Source of the DNA: Bdellovibrio sp. ZAP7
GTDB taxonomy: Bacteria > Bdellovibrionota > UBA1018
Assembly (NCBI GenBank): GCA_945865865.1
Contig: CAMBEX010000003.1
Location: forward strand, 1 to 35,115
DNA: 35,115 bases
Direction: 5' to 3'
Notes under the pieces: generated by a model
Told to the model about the DNA's origin: nothing
The model's database searches: none
The model's input: only the letters and a program-made list of their open reading frames with translations
Translations under genes and position numbers: made by a program
Part shown: positions 17,294 to 25,746 of the stretch, piece after piece
Position numbering within the stretch: position 1 is the stretch's first letter
How the letters are laid out: each line of letters begins with the position of its first letter

Positions 17294-18325
17294 TCACTCT
17301 CCCCCGTCATCCGCCATCCCGAGTTTCGAGAGGCGATATCGAATACTCCTAAAAGTAATCCCTAAAAGTTCGGCCGCCTTTTTTTTGACTCCGCCTGAGT
17401 GCTCGATGGCTTTCATCAAATACATCCGCTCGATTTCTCCCAAGACCGAGTCGAGGCTGACAGGCCCGCCCGCAAAATCCGGTGCGGCCACTTCTAAAAC
17501 CACCCGAGATGACGATGCGGACGATTGCCCACTTGCGGCGGGTTTTTGGCTAGAAATTACGCCTGCTCTCGCAACGGCGTCCGGTAAAGCGCTCAGACTC
17601 ACCCTCACTCCACTCTCCAAGGTCACCGCGCGTTCGATCACGTTCTCGAGTTCGCGCACGTTGCCCGGCCACGGATAATTTTCGATTGCGGCAAGGGCGT
17701 CGGACTCAAAACCATCGAGCTCCCGCGAAAACTTTTCTGTAAATCGCTTCAAAAAACTCCGCGCTAAAAGACCCACGTCCCCTTTGCGCTCGCGCAAAGG
17801 CGGCGTCGTGATCAAGATCACATTAAGGCGGTAAAAAAGATCCTCGCGAAAAGTGCCCTTGGCGACCGCCGCTGCTAAATCTCGATTGGTGGCGGCCACA
17901 ATTCTGGCATCCACGCGAACGTCATCGTTTCCACCGACCTTGCGGATGACTCGTTCTTGTAACGCGCGCAAAAGCTTGACCTGCATGGAGAGCGGCAGCT
18001 CACCCACCTCATCCAAAAAAAGCGTGCCGCCGTTTGCGGCCTCGAAAAGCCCCTGTTTGTCGGAGATCGCTCCGGTAAAACTCCCGCGCTTGTGCCCGAA
18101 CATCTCGCTTTCGATTAAAGTCTCGGGGATCGCGCCGCAATTTACAGGGATAAACGGCTTGCCATTGAGCGGTCCAGACTCATGAAGCATCCGAGCGACG
18201 AGCTCTTTGCCAGTCCCGCTCTCACCGATGATTAAAACGTTGCTCTGTGAGGGAGCAACACGCGCGATAAACTTCAAAAGATCTTTAACGGCAGGCGATT
18301 CACCGAGGATCTTACGCGGTTTCAC
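17294..18325 (-). CDS. Sigma-54 activator (bEBP), PilR-like but without receiver domain
   Basis: AAA+ sigma-54 interaction domain (GESGTGKELVARMLHESG; GSFTGA; GTLFLDEVGELPLSMQVKLLRALQE), C-terminal Fis-type HTH; GTG start overlaps the pilC stop. Confidence 0.92.
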   Translation of the reverse strand: MKPRKILGESPAVKDLLKFIARVAPSQSNVLIIGESGTGKELVARMLHESGPLNGKPFIPVNCGAIPETLIESEMFGHKRGSFTGAISDKQGLFEAANGGTLFLDEVGELPLSMQVKLLRALQERVIRKVGGNDDVRVDARIVAATNRDLAAAVAKGTFREDLFYRLNVILITTPPLRERKGDVGLLARSFLKRFTEKFSRELDGFESDALAAIENYPWPGNVRELENVIERAVTLESGVRVSLSALPDAVARAGVISSQKPAASGQSSASSSRVVLEVAAPDFAGGPVSLDSVLGEIERMYLMKAIEHSGGVKKKAAELLGITFRSIRYRLSKLGMADDGGE

Positions 18326-19539
18326 TCTACGCCTCCTGCCATCTTGAACATCGGAAGGTACATGGCCACCATCATCCCGGCGACCGCTCCGCCAAGAACC
18401 ACCAAAATCAAGGGCTCGATCATCTTGCCGATATTGCTGACCACCGACTCGATCTCGGCTTCGTAAAAATCCGCGACCTTCTCTAACATCTTGTCGAGGT
18501 TACCGGTGGCCTCACCCACGCCGATCATCTGAACAGCCATACGCGGAAAAACGGTCATCTTGCTGACCACCATTCCAAGAGTTTTTCCGGACTCAATCTC
18601 GGGCCTGATTTTAACGATCTCATTTTCGAGCACCACATTGTCAGCGGTGGTGCGCGCGATCTCGATGGCGTCAATCAAGTTAACGCCCGCAGCCAACAAC
18701 GTCTGGAGTGTGCGCGAAAAAGCCGCGACCCCGCTTTTTTGAATGAGATCTCCAAACAGAGGCAGTCGATACAGCAACCGATCCCGCGCCGCGCGCCCCT
18801 CGGGAGTTTGTAAAAACCGGATCAGCAAAAAGGCCACCACGCCCGCACCGATCAAGATCTGCCACATATTGTCGCCCAGAAAATGTGACGCGTTGATGAC
18901 GAGCTGAGTGGGAAGCGGCAGCCCCTCTTTGGTATTGGCCAACATCTGCTCAAACTTCGGGATTACAAACGTGAGCATGGCCCAAACCACAAGCACACCC
19001 ACCGATGTTACGGCGGCGGGATAAATCAGCGCGCCTTTGACCATTCGGCGCAATCTCTCAGAGTCCTCAAGATAACGGGTGAGGCGCTTAAGGACGGTGT
19101 CCAGGCTCCCCGACGACTCGCCTGCGCGAATCAGCGCGACATAGATTTTTGAAAATGCCTTGGGATAGGCCGCCAGAGTCTCCCAAAAAAAGGATCCCTG
19201 AGAAACACGGTCCTTGACCACCGCCAAGATGCGCTTGAGATTGGGATCACTCGTTTGATCGGATAGAATTTCAAGACCCTGAATGAGTGGAATGCCGGAG
19301 CCGATCATTACTTGAAGTTGGCGCGTAAAGATGATCCGACTCTTGAGGTCGAGTGAGGGCGAACCCCCGCTCAACAAACTTTTGAGATCCGTATTGAGCG
19401 CACGTTTTTTGGCAATTCGAGTCGGGCGGACGCCTTGCCCGCGCAACATCATGCGCACCTCACCTTCGTTTCCAGAGGAGACGGATCCTGAGACTTTTTT
19501 TCCGGTGCGATCGATGCCCTGGTATTCGAAATCAGCCAT
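18322..19539 (-). CDS. pilC: Type IV pilus inner-membrane platform protein PilC
   Basis: FEYQGIDRTGKKVSG start, two T2SSF domains (FTRQLQVMIGSGIPLIQGLEIL; FSRTLQTLLAAGVNLIDAIEIA). Confidence 0.96.
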   Translation of the reverse strand: MADFEYQGIDRTGKKVSGSVSSGNEGEVRMMLRGQGVRPTRIAKKRALNTDLKSLLSGGSPSLDLKSRIIFTRQLQVMIGSGIPLIQGLEILSDQTSDPNLKRILAVVKDRVSQGSFFWETLAAYPKAFSKIYVALIRAGESSGSLDTVLKRLTRYLEDSERLRRMVKGALIYPAAVTSVGVLVVWAMLTFVIPKFEQMLANTKEGLPLPTQLVINASHFLGDNMWQILIGAGVVAFLLIRFLQTPEGRAARDRLLYRLPLFGDLIQKSGVAAFSRTLQTLLAAGVNLIDAIEIARTTADNVVLENEIVKIRPEIESGKTLGMVVSKMTVFPRMAVQMIGVGEATGNLDKMLEKVADFYEAEIESVVSNIGKMIEPLILVVLGGAVAGMMVAMYLPMFKMAGGVE

Positions 19540-19545
19540 TTTTCG

Positions 19546-20622
19546 TTATCCCTGGAGCGCTCCGAGCATTTTGGTGAGCTCATCGGGCATGGACGAATTT
19601 TCGATCGCGTCCGCCTTGGAGAGGTGCCCTTGCTGAACCAGTGTCATGAGGCTCTGGTTCATCGTGCTCATCCCGCTCTCACCCTGTCCGGTTTGCATCG
19701 CGCTGTAAATCTGGTGGAGCTTGTCCTCGCGAATCAGATTTTTGATGGCCATGTTGGGGACCAGCACCTCACACGCCATCGTGCGCCCAGGTTGAAAGCT
19801 CTTGGGGATGAGTTGCTGCGAAACAATGGCCTGCAAAGTAAATGAAAGCACCTGGCGCACCTGACCCTGTTGATGCGGGGGAAAAACGTTGATGATTCGG
19901 TTTACAGATTGAACCGCGCTATTGGTATGCAAAGTCGCAAAGACCAGGTGCCCGGTTTCTGCCATGGTGAGCGCCATCTCGATCGTCTCCACGTCACGCA
20001 GCTCTCCGACTAGGATAAAGTCCGGGTCCTGCCGAAGGACACGTTTGAGTGCATGTCCGAAGCCTTTGGTATCCACACCGATCTCGCGCTGATTGACGAT
20101 GCAGTTTTTGTGAGCGTGGACAAACTCGATGGGATCTTCGACCGTAAGAATGTGACCAAACTCCTCACGGTTGAGGATATCCAGGAGCGACGCGAGTGAA
20201 GTCGACTTGCCGCTTCCCGTAGGGCCGGTCACTAAAATCAAACCGTTGGGACGTCTGATGATTTTCTTGAGCACCTGAGGCAGTTTGAGCTGGTCAAATT
20301 CTGGAATCTGAAACGGAATGCGCCTGAACACGGCAGCCACTCCTCCACGCTGATAAAACATATTGGCGCGAAAGCGCGCGATGTCTTTGATGCCAAACGA
20401 AAAGTCGATCTCAAGGCTTTTTTCGAGCTCACTTTTTTGAGCGTCCGTCAAAACCGAGTAGCAAAGCTCTTTGGTGTCCTGGTTGGTCAGGTTTTCGCCG
20501 CGGACCTTGACCATTTTGCCTAAAATTCGAAACTGCGGCGGTACCCCCACCGTAATGTGCAAATCCGATGCATCCTGTTCGACCATGGCCTTGAGATAGG
20601 CCGCCAATCCCACTTTGCTCAT
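19546..20622 (-). CDS. pilT: Type IV pilus retraction ATPase PilT; probable start MSKVGLAAY at 20622
   Basis: DASDLHITVGVPPQFRI, GPTGSGKSTSLASLLD, GELRDVETIEMALTMAETGHLVFATLHTN. Confidence 0.96.
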   Translation of the reverse strand: MSKVGLAAYLKAMVEQDASDLHITVGVPPQFRILGKMVKVRGENLTNQDTKELCYSVLTDAQKSELEKSLEIDFSFGIKDIARFRANMFYQRGGVAAVFRRIPFQIPEFDQLKLPQVLKKIIRRPNGLILVTGPTGSGKSTSLASLLDILNREEFGHILTVEDPIEFVHAHKNCIVNQREIGVDTKGFGHALKRVLRQDPDFILVGELRDVETIEMALTMAETGHLVFATLHTNSAVQSVNRIINVFPPHQQGQVRQVLSFTLQAIVSQQLIPKSFQPGRTMACEVLVPNMAIKNLIREDKLHQIYSAMQTGQGESGMSTMNQSLMTLVQQGHLSKADAIENSSMPDELTKMLGALQG

Positions 20623-20623
20623 T

Positions 20624-22327
20624 TTACGTCTCCATTGTGAGTGCGACAGCCTCTTCAAGAGAGGTCTTGCCCTCGCCCACTTTACTCAGTGCGGACATTC
20701 TAAGTGTTTTCATGCCTTCTTTGACCGCCTGGCGCTTGATCTCCAAAACGTTTGCGCCCGCCAAGACCATTTCTTTGAGGGTCGTACTGAATTCAAAAAC
20801 CTCGTACACCGCGATACGTCCCTTGTAGCCCGAGTTGTTACACTTGGGGCAGCCCGCCCCTTTCATGCACACCATCGAGCTTGCCTCGGCATCTGGAATC
20901 CCCAGCTCGACGAGTTTCGAAACCGGAATGGACTGCGGGGCTTTGCAGCTCTGGCAGAGGGATCTGAGCAAGCGCTGCGCGACAATGGTGTTGAGTGAGG
21001 CAACGATGAGAAACGGCTCGATTCCCATGTTCATGAGACGGGTGATGGTACTCGGCGCATCGTTGGTGTGCAGCGTGGATAAAACCAGATGTCCCGTCAA
21101 TGACGCTTGCACCGCGACTTCGGCGGTCTCGTAGTCTCGAATTTCCCCCACCAAGATCGTATCTGGATCCTGACGAAGCAACGTGCGAAGAACACTGGCA
21201 AAGGTCAGCCCGATTTCTTTTTGCACTTGGACCTGATTGATCCCTTCGAGATTGTATTCGACGGGATCTTCGACAGTGGAGAGATTGTCTGACACCGTGT
21301 TGAGTTCTTTTAAGGCCGAGTAAAGTGTTGTCGTTTTTCCGCTACCCGTGGGTCCGGTGACGAGCACCATGCCATTGGGCGCGTAAATTCCTTTTTTGAA
21401 AACTTCAAGCTGCCTCGCTTCAAACCCGAGCTTTGTCATGTCGAGTTGAAGGTTCCCTTTGTTGAGCTGACGAAGCACGACCTTTTCGCCAAAAATAGTG
21501 GGCATCGTGCTCACGCGAAAATCGACTTCTTGATTTCCCATCTTAAGCTTGATGCGTCCATCTTGCGGAATACGGCTCTCGGCAATATCCATGCGGGACA
21601 TGATCTTGAGTCGTGCGGTGACCGCGCGCCGCATTTCGAGCGGAACCTCGGTGACCTCCTGCATGGTGCCGTCGATTCGCATCCGGACGCGAACTCGTTT
21701 TTCGTAGGGCTCCAGATGAACGTCACTGGCCATCCGCCTGACCTGCTCAGTAAGAATTCCGTTTACGAAGGAAATCACGGGCGCGTCGATATCATGTCCC
21801 GCATCCACGTCATGGACCTGAACGAGCTCCACGGAAATTCCGCCGTCCGCGGTGCCTGATTTTTTGTCAGCCTTGAACTGCTCAACCACCGAGCTGACCG
21901 AAGCCATCCCGCCATAGTATTTTTGAAGCGCGGCATCGTAAGCCGAGTAAGAGGTCAGTACCGCCTCCACGTTGCGCTTGACCACGAACTTTAAATCTTC
22001 GATCTTGCTCATGTTCGTGGGATCGCACAGAGCGACGACCAGGACGCCCTCATTGGACTGAATCGGAATCGCCCCGCACTTTCGCACGAGTTCGGCTGAA
22101 ACCATCTGGAGAACTTCGGGCGTGACTTCGAACTTGGCCAAATTCACGCTCGGAAGGCCAAATTTTTGGCCAAGATAATAAAGAAGTTTGACCTCGGCGA
22201 CGTGCTTGCTCTCGATCAGCGCGCGAACGATGCTCTTGCCGTTCTTGGCTGCCTCAACGGCCTCAGCAAACTGAGCCGTCGTGATGATCCTATCTTTGAC
22301 TAAGAGCTCGGCAAGCTGGCGCGACAT
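20624..22327 (-). CDS. pilB: Type IV pilus extension ATPase PilB
   Basis: T2SSE N-domain, GPTGSGKTTTLYSAL, GEIRDYETAEVAVQASLTGHLVLSTLHTNDAPSTITRL, tetracysteine motif (CQSC...CPKC). Confidence 0.96.
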   Translation of the reverse strand: MSRQLAELLVKDRIITTAQFAEAVEAAKNGKSIVRALIESKHVAEVKLLYYLGQKFGLPSVNLAKFEVTPEVLQMVSAELVRKCGAIPIQSNEGVLVVALCDPTNMSKIEDLKFVVKRNVEAVLTSYSAYDAALQKYYGGMASVSSVVEQFKADKKSGTADGGISVELVQVHDVDAGHDIDAPVISFVNGILTEQVRRMASDVHLEPYEKRVRVRMRIDGTMQEVTEVPLEMRRAVTARLKIMSRMDIAESRIPQDGRIKLKMGNQEVDFRVSTMPTIFGEKVVLRQLNKGNLQLDMTKLGFEARQLEVFKKGIYAPNGMVLVTGPTGSGKTTTLYSALKELNTVSDNLSTVEDPVEYNLEGINQVQVQKEIGLTFASVLRTLLRQDPDTILVGEIRDYETAEVAVQASLTGHLVLSTLHTNDAPSTITRLMNMGIEPFLIVASLNTIVAQRLLRSLCQSCKAPQSIPVSKLVELGIPDAEASSMVCMKGAGCPKCNNSGYKGRIAVYEVFEFSTTLKEMVLAGANVLEIKRQAVKEGMKTLRMSALSKVGEGKTSLEEAVALTMET

Positions 22328-22366
22328 TCTGTCCTCGTCCGGGTAAAATTGAACAACGGATGTTTA

Positions 22367-22395
22367 ATTTTTAAGGCGATGACAAATTTTGTCAA
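22367..22395 (-). promoter_or_regulatory. Candidate promoter with overlapping palindromic operator upstream of pilB
   Basis: Minus strand TTGACA-N17-AAAAAT; the -35 overlaps the perfect inverted repeat TGACAAA-N1-TTTGTCA (22380-22394). Confidence 0.45.
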
Positions 22396-22441
22396 GGTGA
22401 CAGAGGCTGCGAAGAGAGGGACATTTCTGAAAGTATCGAGT

Positions 22442-23395
22442 TCAGCGTGAAAGAATGGCGCGCGCGCGTGCAACGTCGTCAGCAATCTGGCGTTTGAGGG
22501 CTTCGGCGCCACTAAACTGCCGCTCCTCGCGGAGCCGCTCAACAAAACGGACTTCGATCTCACCCCCATAGAGATTGGTCACTGGGCGTGCATCATCCGA
22601 GCTGAGAATGTGCGTTTCAACGAGAGGCTCGAGCTGCGATGGATTTCGTAAATCCTCAAACGTGGGACGAACCCCCACGTTGGTCACGCTGAAAAAAATC
22701 GATCCGTCGACCTTTGATCGCGTGGCGTAGACGCCCAAGGGAAGCAAGAGCTTGTCAGGCACCTGGATATTTGCAGTCGGAAAACCCAGACCAGCGCCCC
22801 GACCCGCCCCATGCATGACCTGACCCCGGTAATAAAAATCCTGTCCCATGAGTTTCGAGGCTGCACGAAGATCGCCCGAGTTCAGGAGGGCCCGAATCCT
22901 CGAACTCGACACCACCTCTCCTGAGATCTGAAAGGGCGGAACGACCTCAAGCTGTATACCCGCCTTTGAGCAGTGCGTGCGGAGCGTGTCCAAATGTCCT
23001 TCGCGCGCGCGACCGAAACTGAAATCATGTCCCACGACGATGACCTCCGCTCCAAGCTGCCCTCTGAGCACCGACTCAAAAAACTCTTGTGCTGAAACTG
23101 CAGCAAAATCCCTGGTAAAGGCTTGCTCAACGACTTGATCCAGGCCGCATTCTCGAAGTCTCGAAACCTTTTCGTCGTAAGTCAGCAGAAGCGGCGGGCA
23201 CGACTCCGGTCTGAGCACTGCTTGCGGGTGGGGCCTGAAGGTGACAGCGACCGCGTCCAGCTTGTGCGCGCGGGCCAGCTGAACCGTCAGATCGATAATC
23301 TTTTGATGACCGAGATGTACTCCGTCAAAATTACCAATCGTGACCGCGGCTCGTTGTGTCTTCACTGAAACACTCACATCTTCCGTCTGCTTCAC
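22442..23395 (-). CDS. ribF: Bifunctional riboflavin kinase/FAD synthetase
   Basis: TIGNFDGVHLGHQKII, VVGHDFSFGRAREG, SSRIRALLNSGDL, GRGAGLGFPTANIQ; GTG start overlapping the glutamine synthetase stop. Confidence 0.95.
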   Translation of the reverse strand: MKQTEDVSVSVKTQRAAVTIGNFDGVHLGHQKIIDLTVQLARAHKLDAVAVTFRPHPQAVLRPESCPPLLLTYDEKVSRLRECGLDQVVEQAFTRDFAAVSAQEFFESVLRGQLGAEVIVVGHDFSFGRAREGHLDTLRTHCSKAGIQLEVVPPFQISGEVVSSSRIRALLNSGDLRAASKLMGQDFYYRGQVMHGAGRGAGLGFPTANIQVPDKLLLPLGVYATRSKVDGSIFFSVTNVGVRPTFEDLRNPSQLEPLVETHILSSDDARPVTNLYGGEIEVRFVERLREERQFSGAEALKRQIADDVARARAILSR

Positions 23396-25620
23396 GACAA
23401 AAAGAGCATCTCGCGATACTTGGGCAGCGGCCAGTAATCATCCGCCACCATAGACTCGAGCTCATCTGAAAGTTTACGGACCTCAAGCATCGCCTCAGCG
23501 ACGTCACGTGACAGGCATTTTGCTTTATCTTCCTCGGACCCTAGCGACTCCACCTTTTGGGCTGCCGCCTCAAGCTGCTGGCGCTTGATTTGGAGCGACG
23601 AGATGAGCGTTCCGAGCTTACCGAGGGTTTCTGCCTGGGGAGCTGCAACTCCAGCCGCCTTCGCTGCGGCTACTGCCGAAGCAAGTGCCCCGTGATACGC
23701 GTAGCAGGCCGGAAGAATCTGCGTGTCTGCCATCAGGCGCAAGGTATCGAGCTCGATCAGCACATTTTTGATATAGCGCTCAGTTCGAACGTGAAACCTC
23801 GAGTGAACTTCAGCTTCGCTGAAAATTCCCATCGACGTCAGCATCTGAACTGATTTGGGAGCCATGAGCTGAGCAAGTGCTTCAGGCGTTTTTCGGAGAT
23901 TTAAGAGTCCCCGCTTTTCGGCCTCTTTTACCCACTCTTCGGAGTAATTGTTGCCCTCAAAGCGAATCGCCTTAGTTTCAGCGATCGCGTCGCGCACGAC
24001 CTCTAGGACTGCGGCCTCAGTAACCTTGGAGCCACCACATTTCTGGGTGAGCGCGGCAGTCAACTCAGAAAAACCGTCGGCGACCGCTGAGTTGACGAGC
24101 GTGACCGGAAACGCGGTCGATGCCGACGACCCCACGGCACGAAACTCAAACTTATTGCCCGTGAATGCAAACGGAGAAGTCCGGTTGCGATCGGTATTAT
24201 CCTTCATGACCTCAGGGAGCTTGCTAATGCCGAGCTTAAGCACTGCCGCCTCGACGTTTTTGTCACGTCCAGCACCTGCCTCAATCTCATTGAGAATCCG
24301 GTTGAGCAAATCGCCCAAGAAAACCGAAATGATCGCTGGAGGAGCCTCGTTGGCTCCCAGGCGGTGATCGTTTCCAGAAGACGCGATCCCTGCGCGCAAA
24401 AGCCCCGCATGTTTATGCACGCCTTTGAGCACACCCGCCAAAACCAGCAAAAAGCGTAGGTTTTGGTGCGGAGTTTTGCCAGGGTCCAAAAGATTTTCGC
24501 CGTCCAAATCAGGAGAGCTTGCAGCAATCATCATGGACCAGTTGTTGTGTTTGCCGCTGCCGTTAACTCCCGCAAAAGGTTTTTCGTGCATGAGTGCCGA
24601 AAAGTTATGCCTGAGCGCAACCTGCCGCAGCACTTCCATCACAATCTGATTGTGGTCGGTCGCGACGTTGGCCTCCTCGAAAATAGGCGCGGTTTCAAAC
24701 TGACTGGGAGCCACTTCGTTGTGCCGAGTCTTGACCGGAACACCGAGCTTATAGAGTTCGAGTTCCATCTCACTCATGAACGCCTGAGCCCGCGCAGGAA
24801 TGCTTCCGAAATAATGGTCTTCGAGCTGCTGACCCTTGGGAGGCTGTCCACCCACGAGTGTTCTTCCGGACATGGTCAAATCAGGACGAAGACTGGTGAA
24901 CGCGCGATCAATCAAAAAGTACTCTTGTTCAACCCCAAGCGTAGGGACAATGCGTTTCACACCGGTGTCGCCAATCAGATGCAAAAGTTCACAGACTTTT
25001 TGAGAGAGCACTTCCATGCTGCGGATCAGCGCCGTTTTTTCATCCAGTGCGTCTCCGTGGTAACTGATAAAGACCGACGGAACGCAGAGCGTTTTTCCGT
25101 TGGTCGCCTCGGTGATGAATACCGGGCTCGAAGGGTCCCAGGCGGTGTAACCGCGGGCTTCGAAAGTGGTTCGCATTCCGCCCGAAGGAAAACTCGAGGC
25201 ATCTGGCTCACTCTGAATCAGCTGAGAGCCCGAAAATTTTTCGATCACTCGGGAGTGTTCGTCAAAGCTGATAAAGGCATCGTGCTTCTCGGCAGTCAAA
25301 CCCGTCTGCGGCTGAAACCAGTGACAGAAGTGAGTGGCGCCGCGCTCAAGCGCCCATTCTTTTATGGCGTGAGCGACGGTGTTCGCGATTTCTTGATCGA
25401 GTTTTTTTCCGGTTTGAATGGTTGAAAAAAGCTTGCTGTAAACTTCTTTTGGAAGTTTTTCGCGCATCTGGTGGATGTCAAAAGTGTTGGTGCCGAAGTA
25501 CTCAGAAATCTTCAGCGGCCTTCCGTTCTCGTCGGCTGGAAGTTCGATCTTGCGGGGTGTCCGCGAAGTGACATCACGAATTGCCTCAAACCTTGCCCTG
25601 GCGCCCGTACCCATGCTCAT
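23392..25620 (-). CDS. glnN: Type III glutamine synthetase (GlnN type)
   Basis: 742 aa; HFCHWFQPQTGLTAEKHDAFIS, PSGGMRTTFEARGYTAWDPSSPVFI, GVNGSGKHNNWSM, NDHRLGANEAPPAIISVFLG. Confidence 0.94.
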   Translation of the reverse strand: MSMGTGARARFEAIRDVTSRTPRKIELPADENGRPLKISEYFGTNTFDIHQMREKLPKEVYSKLFSTIQTGKKLDQEIANTVAHAIKEWALERGATHFCHWFQPQTGLTAEKHDAFISFDEHSRVIEKFSGSQLIQSEPDASSFPSGGMRTTFEARGYTAWDPSSPVFITEATNGKTLCVPSVFISYHGDALDEKTALIRSMEVLSQKVCELLHLIGDTGVKRIVPTLGVEQEYFLIDRAFTSLRPDLTMSGRTLVGGQPPKGQQLEDHYFGSIPARAQAFMSEMELELYKLGVPVKTRHNEVAPSQFETAPIFEEANVATDHNQIVMEVLRQVALRHNFSALMHEKPFAGVNGSGKHNNWSMMIAASSPDLDGENLLDPGKTPHQNLRFLLVLAGVLKGVHKHAGLLRAGIASSGNDHRLGANEAPPAIISVFLGDLLNRILNEIEAGAGRDKNVEAAVLKLGISKLPEVMKDNTDRNRTSPFAFTGNKFEFRAVGSSASTAFPVTLVNSAVADGFSELTAALTQKCGGSKVTEAAVLEVVRDAIAETKAIRFEGNNYSEEWVKEAEKRGLLNLRKTPEALAQLMAPKSVQMLTSMGIFSEAEVHSRFHVRTERYIKNVLIELDTLRLMADTQILPACYAYHGALASAVAAAKAAGVAAPQAETLGKLGTLISSLQIKRQQLEAAAQKVESLGSEEDKAKCLSRDVAEAMLEVRKLSDELESMVADDYWPLPKYREMLFLS

Positions 25621-25746
25621 GAGAGGTCTCCCTTTTTTGACTCGATCAATTAGTCTTACGCACTGCCATCCTCGAATTTACCGTAACATAGAGGCGCGAA
25701 ATTGGGGCAGGCGCGTTTGACCTTTTTTGGGAGTGCCCGCGAAAAC

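Noticed and set aside
24463-25425. 320-aa plus-strand ORF antisense to glnN
   Set aside because: Lies fully inside a well-supported glutamine synthetase; composition looks like a mirror frame of coding DNA, no recognisable domain.
25621-25746. Possible terminator after batD (GGGCA...TGCCC)
   Set aside because: Five-bp stem with ~25-nt loop; too weak to claim.
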